Shown piece by piece: positions 34,451 through 42,297 of a stretch of 64,000 nucleotides of DNA (positions are counted from its first letter, which is position 1; each line of letters opens with the position of its first letter). The stretch is from positions 930,001 to 994,000 of the forward strand of contig LMOK01000002.1 in NCBI GenBank assembly GCA_001423545.1. The letters run 5' to 3'. Origin of the DNA: Orlajensenia sp001423545 (GTDB lineage: Bacteria > Actinomycetota > Actinomycetes > Actinomycetales > Microbacteriaceae). The position numbers were made by a program, and so were the translations under genes. Below the pieces are notes generated by a model. The model was not told where the DNA came from. It made no database searches and worked only from the letters and a program-made list of their open reading frames with translations.

Positions 34451-35944
34451 GTGCCCAGAATTCTGATCGTCGGCGGAGGCTACGCCGGGTTCTACACCGC
34501 CTGGAAACTCGAGAAGCAGCTGCGCAAGGGCGAAGCCGAGGTCACGATCGTCGACCCGCTGCCCTACATGACGTACCAGCCGTTCCTCCCCGAGGTGGCT
34601 GCAGGCTCCATCGAGCCCCGTCACGCCGTGGTCTCCCACCGTCGTCACCTCAAGAAGACGACGATCCTCGCGGCCAAGGTCACCAACATCAACCACGCCG
34701 ACAAGCAGGTCACGATCGAGCCCATCGCGGGCGAGCCGTACCAGCTCGACTACGACATCATCGTGGTCACCGCCGGTGCCGTCTCGCGCACCTTCCCGAT
34801 CCCGGGCATCGCAGAGAACGCCATCGGTCTGAAGACGATCGAGGAGGCGGCCGCGATCCACCAGCGCGTGCTGACCAACTTCGACAAGGCGTCGATGCTC
34901 CCGGCCGGTCCCGAGCGCGACCGCCTGCTCACCTTCACGGTGGTCGGCGGCGGCTTCGCCGGCATCGAGATCTTCGCCGAGCTGCGTTCGCTCGCGAGCG
35001 CCCTCATCCCGAAGTACCCCACGATCTCCTTCGAGGACACGCACTTCCACCTCATCGAGGCCATGGGACGCATCATGCCCGAGGTGTCGCTCGAGACCAG
35101 CTACTGGGTCATCAAGAACCTCGACCAGCGCGGTGCGCAGATCCACCTCGACACGCAGCTCGCCAGCGCCGTCGACGGGAAGATCGAGCTCTCCACCGGT
35201 GAGTCGTTCGAGTCCGACCTCATCGTCTGGACCGCCGGCGTCATGGCCAACCCCACCATCGTGCGCAACACCGACCTCCCCATCGAGGAGCGCGGCCGCC
35301 TCAAGGTGCGCGCCGACCTCCGCGTCGGTACCGAGGACGAGTGGATCGAAGGCGCCTGGGGCGCCGGGGACGTCTCGGCAGTCCCCGACCTCTCCGGTGG
35401 CGGCGTCGGCGGCTACTGCGTGCCGAACGCGCAGCACGCCGTTCGCCAGGGCAAGCTGCTCGCGAAGAACCTCGTCGCAGTTCTGCGGGGCGAGGGTCCC
35501 CAGGAGTACAACCACAAGAACCTCGGAGCCGTCGCCGGTCTCGGCCTCGGCATCGGCGTGTTCCAGTCGGGCAAGCTCGCGATCAAGGGCTTCCCGGCCT
35601 GGATCGCCCACCGTGGCTACCACGGCCTCGCCATGCCGAGCTGGGAGCGCAAGCTCCGCGTCGTCGGCGGCTGGGTCGCCAACTTCTTCCTCGGCCGCGA
35701 CATCGCCGCCATCGAGGCAGTGCAGCACCCGCGTGCCGTCTTCGAGGAGTTCGCTGCTCGTCCCAAGCCCCCGGCAGCAGCTGCTCCGGTCGAGGCGCCG
35801 GCCCCCGCCGCCGCTCCCGCCAAGAAGGCTCCGGTCAAGCGCAAGCCTGCTGCCGCGAAGGTCGCTCCGGCGGCCCCCGCCGGTGAGGTTGCCGAGCCTG
35901 CAGCCGAGTCGACGGCATCCGTCGAGCCCGTACGCGCGAAGTAG
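34451..35944 (+). CDS. NAD(P)/FAD-dependent oxidoreductase, type II NADH dehydrogenase-like
   Basis: A 497-residue flavoprotein. GGGYAG at 8-13 binds FAD and VVGGGFAG near 164-171 binds NADH; the WTAGVMA and GAWGAGDVSAVPD motifs complete the fold. NDH-2 enzymes pass electrons from NADH to quinone at the inner membrane face without pumping protons. The C-terminal helix region (ERKLRVVGGWVANFFLGRDI) is a probable membrane-binding helix. After it comes a tail of about 70 residues rich in Ala, Pro and Lys, resembling a histone-H1-like disordered segment. GTG start, with AGGAGA 12 bases upstream. Confidence 0.9.
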   Translation: MPRILIVGGGYAGFYTAWKLEKQLRKGEAEVTIVDPLPYMTYQPFLPEVAAGSIEPRHAVVSHRRHLKKTTILAAKVTNINHADKQVTIEPIAGEPYQLDYDIIVVTAGAVSRTFPIPGIAENAIGLKTIEEAAAIHQRVLTNFDKASMLPAGPERDRLLTFTVVGGGFAGIEIFAELRSLASALIPKYPTISFEDTHFHLIEAMGRIMPEVSLETSYWVIKNLDQRGAQIHLDTQLASAVDGKIELSTGESFESDLIVWTAGVMANPTIVRNTDLPIEERGRLKVRADLRVGTEDEWIEGAWGAGDVSAVPDLSGGGVGGYCVPNAQHAVRQGKLLAKNLVAVLRGEGPQEYNHKNLGAVAGLGLGIGVFQSGKLAIKGFPAWIAHRGYHGLAMPSWERKLRVVGGWVANFFLGRDIAAIEAVQHPRAVFEEFAARPKPPAAAAPVEAPAPAAAPAKKAPVKRKPAAAKVAPAAPAGEVAEPAAESTASVEPVRAK

Positions 35945-35960
35945 CAGTCACCACGCGAGT

Positions 35961-36007
35961 CGCCCCGTCCGTTCTTCGTCGCATCGAAGGACGGGCGGGG
36001 CGCTTCT
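35961..36007 (+). terminator. Rho-independent terminator after the NDH-2 gene
   Basis: CGCCCCGTCCGTTCTTCG pairs with CGAAGGACGGGCGGGGCG through G-C and G-T pairs, followed by CTTCTTGT. It separates the NDH-2 gene from the tRNA gene, whose probable -10 box TAGGTT (36010-36015) begins directly afterwards. Confidence 0.8.
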
Positions 36008-36033
36008 TGTAGGTTGGCCTCGGAACACCACCA

Positions 36034-36107
36034 GCTCCCGTAGCCCAATCGGCAGAGGCAGGCGACTTAAAATCGCTTCAGTCAGGGTTCGAGTCCCTGC
36101 GGGAGCA
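36034..36107 (+). tRNA. tRNA with anticodon TAA (Leu), short variable arm
   Basis: Acceptor GCTCCCG/CGGGAGC, anticodon stem GGCGA/TCGCT with one G-T pair, loop CTTAAAA (anticodon TAA), T stem CAGGG/CCCTG with TTCGAGT loop, discriminator A. CCA is not encoded. The variable region is only five bases, whereas leucine tRNAs usually have a long variable arm. A -10-like TAGGTT lies 18 bases upstream. Confidence 0.9.
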
Positions 36108-36166
36108 CCGATCGTCCCACCGAGTGCCGCATGGGCGCCTCGCGCGCGCGTGTCAGGATGCCACCC

Positions 36167-36571
36167 ATGACGCGTTTCGTGATCGGGCCGGATGTCGCCC
36201 TCCATCTCGCGGCCGAGCGTGCCGTCGTCTCGCCCGAGCATCAGCTCGTCGCGCCGGCCCTGCTGCGCTCGCAGGTGCTCACCCTCCTGTACGAAGCCGT
36301 CGCACGCGGGGAACTCAGCCGGAAGGACGCCTCAGCGAGGCTCGACCATCTGCGGGGGTTGCGGATGCGGCTGCTCGGCGACCGCGTGCTCCAGGCGAAT
36401 GCGTGGCGCATCGCTGATGAGCTGGGGTGGGCCGACACCTACACGGCCGAGTACATCGCCGTCACGCAGCTGCAGGCCGACGCCTTCGTGACGCTCGATG
36501 CGGCGCTGGCGGAGGCCGCGGCCGGCGTCGTGCGGGTGGCGCCGGTCGACGAGTTGCTCCGAGGGCGTTGA
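36167..36571 (+). CDS. PIN domain protein (VapC-like), orphan
   Basis: A 134-residue PIN-fold protein. Acidic residues D9 (FVIGPDV), D90 (WADTYTAEY) and D111 (TLDAAL) match three of the four metal-site positions of PIN ribonucleases. The usual glutamate of the second helix is replaced (LLRSQVL, S35-Q36). No antitoxin gene is adjacent. The ATG at 36167 follows CAGGAT by seven bases; an earlier ATG at 36131 is inside what looks like leader. It sits 59 bases after a tRNA gene. Activity as an RNase toxin is unproven. Confidence 0.75.
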   Translation: MTRFVIGPDVALHLAAERAVVSPEHQLVAPALLRSQVLTLLYEAVARGELSRKDASARLDHLRGLRMRLLGDRVLQANAWRIADELGWADTYTAEYIAVTQLQADAFVTLDAALAEAAAGVVRVAPVDELLRGR

Positions 36572-36768
36572 GCAGCCGAATCCGTCGCCGAGAACGATGT
36601 TGTGGCGGGTGAAGGTGGCCGCGCACCCGCATCTTCTCCGGTCTCGGCGTCGCGGAGCCACGAGAACGACGTTCTCGACGCCCCGCGCGGGATCACGACC
36701 CGATCACGACGCACGCGACACGTGCGTGCGCATCCGTCGTCATGGTGCATACTGAGTCATCGCCTCCG

Positions 36769-36788
36769 AGTGGGTCGATCGTCCCACT
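36769..36788. promoter_or_regulatory. Candidate operator for the downstream TetR regulator
   Basis: AGTGGG at 36769-36774 and CCCACT at 36783-36788 form a 6-base inverted repeat with an 8-base spacer. It lies just after a -10-like CATACT (36747-36752) and 29 bases before the TetR start, a typical place for an autorepressor site. Confidence 0.5.
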
Positions 36789-36817
36789 TGTTGCCCGTAG
36801 TCGTGTGAGGAGTCGCC

Positions 36818-37414
36818 ATGCCCCGCATCCCCGCATCAGAGCGCCGCGTCGCGCTCGTGCTGGCTGCCGTGCAGGTCATCGGGCGTGGGGGAGTCTCCGC
36901 CGCGACCACCCGCGCGATCGTCGCCGAGGCCGGGATGTCGCTCGCGAGCTTCCACTACGCCTTCACCTCGCATGACGAGCTCATGGCCGAGGTCGTGCGC
37001 TGGGTCATCGCCGAGGAACGCGGAGCCATCCTGCCCGAGGGAATCGAGATCGGCTCCCTCGAGGACGTCGCCCGCGCCGGCCTGCAGCGCTACTTCGACC
37101 TGCTGCGCGCCGACCCGGAACGCGAGCAGGCCGTCAACGAGCTCGCCCTGTACGCCCTCCGCACTCCCGACATGCAGCACCTCGCCCGCCAGCAGTACGA
37201 GGGCTACCACGCCCTCGCCGCTGCAGCCCTGACTTTCGCCGCCGAGCACACGGGCAGCGAATGGACACGCCCCGTCGACGAGGTCGCGCGCCTGCTGGTC
37301 GCGCTCACCGACGGTCTCACCCTGGCGTGGCTCGTGGACCGTGACGACACGGCCGCCGGTCACCTCATCGACAATGCGGCCGCACTGGTCGCAGGAATGG
37401 CGCACACACGATGA
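36818..37414 (+). CDS. TetR/AcrR family transcriptional regulator
   Basis: A 198-residue regulator with an N-terminal helix-turn-helix (AATTRAIVAEAGMSLASFHYAF, about residues 27-48) and an all-helical ligand-binding C terminus. It is the first gene of a four-gene unit whose ends overlap (36818-41311) and probably represses it until a ligand linked to the pathway is present. The upstream inverted repeat at 36769 is a likely binding site. The stop overlaps the MFS start (ATGA). Confidence 0.9.
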   Translation: MPRIPASERRVALVLAAVQVIGRGGVSAATTRAIVAEAGMSLASFHYAFTSHDELMAEVVRWVIAEERGAILPEGIEIGSLEDVARAGLQRYFDLLRADPEREQAVNELALYALRTPDMQHLARQQYEGYHALAAAALTFAAEHTGSEWTRPVDEVARLLVALTDGLTLAWLVDRDDTAAGHLIDNAAALVAGMAHTR

Positions 37415-38673
37415 CCACGACCTCGACAGCGCAACCCGCCGTCTTCAGCGAACCGACCCAGCGGGTGACGGGCGCCTGGATCGCGGCGTTCGGCGCGGCC
37501 TGGCTCGGCATCTGGATGGCGCAGCTGACGCCCATCCAGCTGCTCCTCCCGCAGCAGATCGACGACGAACTGCATCCGACGAACTGGATCGACAGCGTCG
37601 TGGCGTTCGGCATCATCTCCGGCATCGCCGGCCTCTTCGCCGTGATCGTCTACCCCCTCACCGGAGCGCTCTCCGACCGCACCACCTCGCGCTTCGGCCG
37701 TCGCCGCCCCTGGATCGCCGGGGGAGCGCTAGGCTTCGCCGTCTCGCTCGTGCTGCTCGGCCTGCAGCACAGCATGGTGGGCATCGGCATCTTCTGGGTG
37801 CTCGCGCTCTCGGGCTTCTGCGTCATGACGGCAGCGCTCACCGCCACCATCTCCGACCGGGTGCCGGTCAACCAGCGCGGATACGTGTCGGGCTGGCTCT
37901 CGGCTCCGCAGGCGATCGGCACCATCCTCGGAATCCTGTTGGTCGCCGTGTTCGAGCTGACCGTGTTCGCCGGCTACACCCTCGTCGCCGTGCTGCTTCT
38001 CGTCTTCACCATCCCCTTCCTGCTGCGACCGGATGCCGTCCTGGCTGTGGAGCAGCGTGAACGCGTGAGCGCCCGCGGGGTCGTGGGCAGCCTCTGGATC
38101 AGTCCGCGCGAGCACCCCGACTTCGGCTGGACCCTCCTCGGGCGCATCCTGGTCAACTTCGGCAACGCGTTCGGCACCACCCTGCTGCTCTACTTCCTCA
38201 TGTTCGGCCTGAAGCGGGAGGACGCCGAGGACGACCTGCTCATGCTCACCGCGGTGTACATGGTGTTCGTCATCCTGGCCGCCCTCGTGCTCGGCCGTCT
38301 CTCCGACAAGCTCGCCCGCCGCAAGCTCTTCGTCATCGTCGCCTCGGTGCTGCAGGCCGTCGCCGCGGTGCTGCTCGCCTTCTTCCCCGACTTCACCGTC
38401 GCCCTGGTCGCGGCCGGCCTTCTGGGCCTGGGCTACGGATGCTTCCTCTCCGTCGACCAGGCTCTCGCCACCCAGGTGCTCCCCGACCCCGAGCACCGCG
38501 GAAAGGACCTCGGAATCATGAACATCGCCTCGGCCGTCCCCCAGGCCATCGCCCCGCTGATCGGAGCCGGCCTCGTCGCCATGATGGGCGGCTTCACGGG
38601 ACTGTTCCTCGTGGCCGCCGTCTGCGCGGCACTCGGCGCCATCGCTGTCACGCGCGTGAAGAGCGTCCGCTGA
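37411..38673 (+). CDS. MFS transporter
   Basis: A 420-residue major facilitator with about 12 spans. The loop between spans 2 and 3 has GALSDRTTSRFGRRRPWI, the family's conserved DRxxxxxGRRxP type motif that is seen in sugar-transporting (GPH/SLC45-like) members. It is coupled to the TetR gene in front and to the PLP enzyme behind (stop and start share bases), so it probably moves the substrate or product of those enzymes. Direction and substrate are unknown. Confidence 0.85.
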   Translation: MTTTSTAQPAVFSEPTQRVTGAWIAAFGAAWLGIWMAQLTPIQLLLPQQIDDELHPTNWIDSVVAFGIISGIAGLFAVIVYPLTGALSDRTTSRFGRRRPWIAGGALGFAVSLVLLGLQHSMVGIGIFWVLALSGFCVMTAALTATISDRVPVNQRGYVSGWLSAPQAIGTILGILLVAVFELTVFAGYTLVAVLLLVFTIPFLLRPDAVLAVEQRERVSARGVVGSLWISPREHPDFGWTLLGRILVNFGNAFGTTLLLYFLMFGLKREDAEDDLLMLTAVYMVFVILAALVLGRLSDKLARRKLFVIVASVLQAVAAVLLAFFPDFTVALVAAGLLGLGYGCFLSVDQALATQVLPDPEHRGKDLGIMNIASAVPQAIAPLIGAGLVAMMGGFTGLFLVAAVCAALGAIAVTRVKSVR

Positions 38674-39950
38674 TGCCCGCCGTGCAGAACGCCGCCGACG
38701 CGGCTCAGGGCGCAACGCTCCTCGGACTCGACCGCATCCCCGAGGCTCAGCCGTGGCTGGAGACCGGGCCGTTCTGGTCGAGCCTCGACCGCGCCACCGC
38801 CGAACTCGACCCGCCGTTCGGCGTGCTGAGCCTCGACGCCCTGCGGCACAACGCGCACGACATGCTGCGTCGAGCCGCCGGCACGCCCATCCGCGTGGCG
38901 AGCAAGTCCATCCGGGTGCGCAGCGTCATCGAGGAACTGCTGCAGCTCCCCGGATACCGGGGAGTGCTCGGCTACACGCTTGCCGAGGCCCTCTGGCTCG
39001 CCGAGACCATCGACGACGTCGTCGTCGGCTACCCCACGGTCGATCGCGCAGCCATCCGTCGCCTCGCCACCTCACCCGAGCTGGCCGCCCGCGTGACGAT
39101 CATGGTCGATTCGCCCGCACAGCTCGACGTGGTCGACGCCGTACTGCCCCCGGCCCTGCGAGAGGACATCCGCGTCTGCCTCGAACTCGACGCATCGTGG
39201 AACTCCGCAGTGCTCGGGCACATCGGCGTGCTGCGCTCGCCCGTGCACGACGCTGATGCCGCCGCCTCGCTCGCGCAGTACATCGAGGGCCGCCCCGGCT
39301 TCACCCTCGTCGGCATGATGGCCTACGAGGCGCAGATCGCCGGCGTCGGTGACCGGCCCGTCGGCAAGCCCCTCGACGGAGCCGTGAAGCGCTGGATGCA
39401 GTCGCAGTCCATCGAGGAACTGCACGCCCGACGGGCCGCGGCGGTCGCAGCGGTGCGCCGCATCGCCGACCTCGAGTTCGTCAACGGCGGTGGCACGGGC
39501 TCGCTCGAGTCGACGCACGAGGACGGCTCGGTCACCGAGATCGGAGCGGGCAGCGGCATCTTCGGCGGCCACCTGTTCGACAACTACAGCCGGTTCACGC
39601 CGGCGCCGGCGGCGTCGTTCGCGATGTCGATCGTGCGGCGCCCGGCACCGGACACCGCGACGATCCTCGGCGGCGGCTGGATCGCCTCCGGCCCACCGGC
39701 ACCCGATCGACTCCCGAAGATCGTCTGGCCGGCCGGACTCTCGATGGCGCCGCGGGAATCGGCCGGCGAGGTGCAGACCCCGGTCACCGGACGCGCAGCC
39801 CGCACTCTCCGACCAGGCGACAGGGTCTGGATGCGGCACACCAAGTCGGGGGAGCTCGCCGAGCACCTGAACGACTACGCCCTCGTCGACGGCGACACCG
39901 TCGTGGGCACCACCCCCACCTACCGTGGAGAAGGGAAGGCCTTCCTGTGA
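38673..39950 (+). CDS. Fold-type III PLP enzyme: amino acid deaminase/aldolase (alanine racemase N-terminal domain)
   Basis: A 425-residue protein with an alanine-racemase-like TIM barrel holding PLP on a lysine in the segment RVASKSIRVRSV, then a D-serine-dehydratase-like C-terminal domain (DRVWMRHTKSGELAEHL near the end, with a possible metal-binding His). Family members include D-threonine aldolase and D-serine/D-amino acid deaminases. Here the substrate is unknown, but coupling to an FAD sugar-lactone oxidase relative suggests a joint catabolic route. The start overlaps the MFS stop and the stop overlaps the next start. Confidence 0.8.
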   Translation: MPAVQNAADAAQGATLLGLDRIPEAQPWLETGPFWSSLDRATAELDPPFGVLSLDALRHNAHDMLRRAAGTPIRVASKSIRVRSVIEELLQLPGYRGVLGYTLAEALWLAETIDDVVVGYPTVDRAAIRRLATSPELAARVTIMVDSPAQLDVVDAVLPPALREDIRVCLELDASWNSAVLGHIGVLRSPVHDADAAASLAQYIEGRPGFTLVGMMAYEAQIAGVGDRPVGKPLDGAVKRWMQSQSIEELHARRAAAVAAVRRIADLEFVNGGGTGSLESTHEDGSVTEIGAGSGIFGGHLFDNYSRFTPAPAASFAMSIVRRPAPDTATILGGGWIASGPPAPDRLPKIVWPAGLSMAPRESAGEVQTPVTGRAARTLRPGDRVWMRHTKSGELAEHLNDYALVDGDTVVGTTPTYRGEGKAFL

Positions 39951-41311
39951 GCGCGACCGGCGCCGTGTGGCGCAACTGGGCACGGACGGAGTCCGTGCGT
40001 CCGGCACGGGTCGAGCGACCCGCGACGACGGGAGCCGTGCAGCGCGCGGTCGAGGCCGCGGCGCGCACAGGCATGCGCCTCAAGCCCGTCGGAGCAGGCC
40101 ACTCCTTCACCGGCATCGCCGTGGCGCCCGGGGTGCAACTCGACCTGACCGATCTGAGCGGCATCATCGACGTCGATGCCGAGCGACAGCGCGTGACCTT
40201 CGCTGCCGGCACCCGGCTGCACCAGCTTCCGCGCCTGCTCGCGCCCTACGGCCTGGGCCTGACGAACATGGGCGACATCGATCGGCAGTCCATCCTGGGG
40301 GCTACATCGACGGGCACGCACGGGACGGGCGGGCGCTTCGGTGGCATCGCCACGCAGATCCGCGCGCTCACCCTGGTGACGGCATCCGGTGAACTCCTCC
40401 GCGTCAGCGAGACGGAGAACCCGGACCTGCTCGGCGCCGCCGCTCTCGGGCTCGGCGCCCTGGGCGTCGTCGTCGATGTGACCCTGCAGCTCGTCCCGGC
40501 CTTCGCGCTGCACGCCGTCGAGCGTCCCGAGCCGCTCGAGGGCGTGCTCGAGGACTACCTCGAGCGCAGCCATTCCGCCGATCACTTCGAGTTCTACTGG
40601 TTCCCGCACACGGCCACCGCCCTCACCAAGACGAACACCCGGCTGCCGGCCGACGCGCCCCTGAAGCCGCTCGGCAGGTTCTCACGCTTCGTCGACGACG
40701 AGCTCATCGCGAACGGCGCCTACAGGATGCTCTGCGCCCTCGGCACCTCGTTCCCGGGCACGGTGCCGGCCACGGCGCGCCTGGCCGAGAGGTTCTCGGG
40801 CAATCGGGACTTCACGGATGCCGCCCCCTCGGTGTTCGTCACGAACCGCACCGTGCGCTTCCGGGAGATGGAGTACGCCCTGCCGAGGGAAGCCGTGCCC
40901 TCGGCGATGCGCGAGGTCCGACAGCTCATCGACAACAACGACTGGCGGGTGTCGTTCCCCCTCGAGGTGCGCTCCGCCGCAGCCGACGACCTCTGGCTCT
41001 CGACGGCATCCGGTCGCGACACGGGCTACATCGCCGTGCACCGCTACTACCGCGAGGACCAGCGCCCCTACTTCAGCGCTGTCGAGGCGATCATGCGCGC
41101 GCACGACGGCCGCCCGCACTGGGGCAAGATGCACGACCTGGAGGCCGCGGAACTCGCGACGATGTACCCGCGTTTCGACGACTTCGTGGCGCTCCGCGAC
41201 AGGCTCGATCCCGCAGGGATGTTCGCCAACCCCTACCTCGACCGTGTTCTGGGAGTTGCGCCGGGACGTCCCAGTCCGGGGGGTGCGGAGTTCGCTCACC
41301 ACTCGGGCTGA
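39947..41311 (+). CDS. D-arabinono-1,4-lactone oxidase family FAD-binding protein
   Basis: A 454-residue VAO-fold flavoprotein. The FAD-binding region includes PVGAGHSF (H52 in the position often covalently linked to FAD), LGATSTGTHGTGGRFGG, and the C-terminal ALO domain with EFYWFPHT and HWGKMHDL motifs. Homologues oxidise sugar-derived lactones or alditols with O2, releasing H2O2. The GTG start overlaps the preceding stop. It closes the TetR-MFS-PLP-FAD unit. Confidence 0.85.
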   Translation: MSATGAVWRNWARTESVRPARVERPATTGAVQRAVEAAARTGMRLKPVGAGHSFTGIAVAPGVQLDLTDLSGIIDVDAERQRVTFAAGTRLHQLPRLLAPYGLGLTNMGDIDRQSILGATSTGTHGTGGRFGGIATQIRALTLVTASGELLRVSETENPDLLGAAALGLGALGVVVDVTLQLVPAFALHAVERPEPLEGVLEDYLERSHSADHFEFYWFPHTATALTKTNTRLPADAPLKPLGRFSRFVDDELIANGAYRMLCALGTSFPGTVPATARLAERFSGNRDFTDAAPSVFVTNRTVRFREMEYALPREAVPSAMREVRQLIDNNDWRVSFPLEVRSAAADDLWLSTASGRDTGYIAVHRYYREDQRPYFSAVEAIMRAHDGRPHWGKMHDLEAAELATMYPRFDDFVALRDRLDPAGMFANPYLDRVLGVAPGRPSPGGAEFAHHSG

Positions 41312-41438
41312 AACGAGTCGTGACCGGGGCTTCCGTTCAAACTGAGCAGATCTCGATTAACCCCCTCTTCGGGTGATGGGTGCGCGGGCTGCTCGCACGG
41401 GGGCGTTGACAGTGTTTTCTCCGCGCTGGCACCCTGAG

Positions 41439-41513
41439 GCCACCGGCACCCCCTACAGCGCCGGTGGCACTGCCTCCCGACTCCCTACAGTTGCGTGGCG
41501 ACCGCAGGTCGCC
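41439..41513 (+). other. Two hairpins in the leader of the secreted coiled-coil protein gene
   Basis: GCCACCGGC (41439-41447) pairs with GCCGGTGGC (41460-41468), and GGCGACC (41497-41503) with GGTCGCC (41507-41513). The first may be a terminator for the preceding operon. The second ends 14 bases before the next start codon, close to its GGAGA ribosome binding site. A TTGACA at 41406 could be a -35 box but no matching -10 is clear. Confidence 0.5.
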
Positions 41514-41527
41514 CGAATGGAGACCTG

Positions 41528-42289
41528 ATGTTCCCGAACCGCTCCGACGACTCATCGACCGAGCGCACCAGAAGCCCGCTGTTCACGGTCGTGGCGATCC
41601 TCCTCGCCACGACCGTGCTCACGGCCGGCACGACAGCCGCCGCCGCTGCGCAGGCCGCCGAGCGCACCGAGCGCGTGGCCGAGGCCAGGACCGCCGCGAT
41701 CGGCGAGGTCTCCCACCGGGTGGGTGTCGGTGCCGGCAGCGTCGATGTCTCGGCCTCCCGCCTGTCGTCGGCGCTCGACCTGGCGACGTACGAGCTCGGA
41801 CTCGCCGACACCGCCCTCTCGCTCAGTGCCGGCAAGGCGACGGATGCCACCCGCGCCGCCCTTCAGACGTCGACGGATGCCGCCACCGAGCTGACGGCCG
41901 CGACGACCGACGTCGACGCCGTGCTCGCCGCGGTCTACCGCCTGCGAGAACTCGAGAAGAAGACCACCGGAGAGGTCGCTGCCTGGCAGAAGGCCGAGGA
42001 CGCCCGCATCGCTGCAGAGGCCGCGGCTGCCGCAGCAGCCGCGGCTCAGGCGGCCGCCGACGCTGCCGCTGCCGCAGAGGCCGACGCCTCTGTGTCGTGG
42101 AGCGACGAGTCCTCCTCCGACAGCTGGGCCGAGCCGGCCGCTGCCGCTGAGCCCGCTGCCTCCGAGCCCGCCGCCAGCACCCCGGCACCCGCCGGCGATG
42201 CCCCGGCGAACGACGACTGCGGCCCGTGCCCCGGCGCCACCCTGGTGCCGGTCGTCTACGACGGCGTGACCTACTGGGGCTGCCCGTAG
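41528..42289 (+). CDS. Hypothetical exported coiled-coil protein with C-terminal cysteine motif
   Basis: A 253-residue protein I do not recognise. A short charged N terminus is followed by a signal or anchor segment (about 18-43), an Ala/Thr-rich helical region (45-150), an Ala-rich coiled coil (about 155-185), a Ser/Pro/Ala-rich low-complexity stretch, and a conserved-looking end DDCGPCPGATLVPVVYDG then YWGCP. The C-x2-C plus final C may form disulfides or bind metal. The ATG at 41528 has GGAGA upstream. Function unknown; cell surface location is inferred. Confidence 0.65.
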   Translation: MFPNRSDDSSTERTRSPLFTVVAILLATTVLTAGTTAAAAAQAAERTERVAEARTAAIGEVSHRVGVGAGSVDVSASRLSSALDLATYELGLADTALSLSAGKATDATRAALQTSTDAATELTAATTDVDAVLAAVYRLRELEKKTTGEVAAWQKAEDARIAAEAAAAAAAAAQAAADAAAAAEADASVSWSDESSSDSWAEPAAAAEPAASEPAASTPAPAGDAPANDDCGPCPGATLVPVVYDGVTYWGCP

Positions 42290-42297
42290 GCACCTGC

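Noticed and set aside
36131..36571. PIN protein starting at the ATG at 36131
   Set aside because: The added residues do not fit the PIN fold, and the CAGGAT box upstream of 36167 favours the later start.
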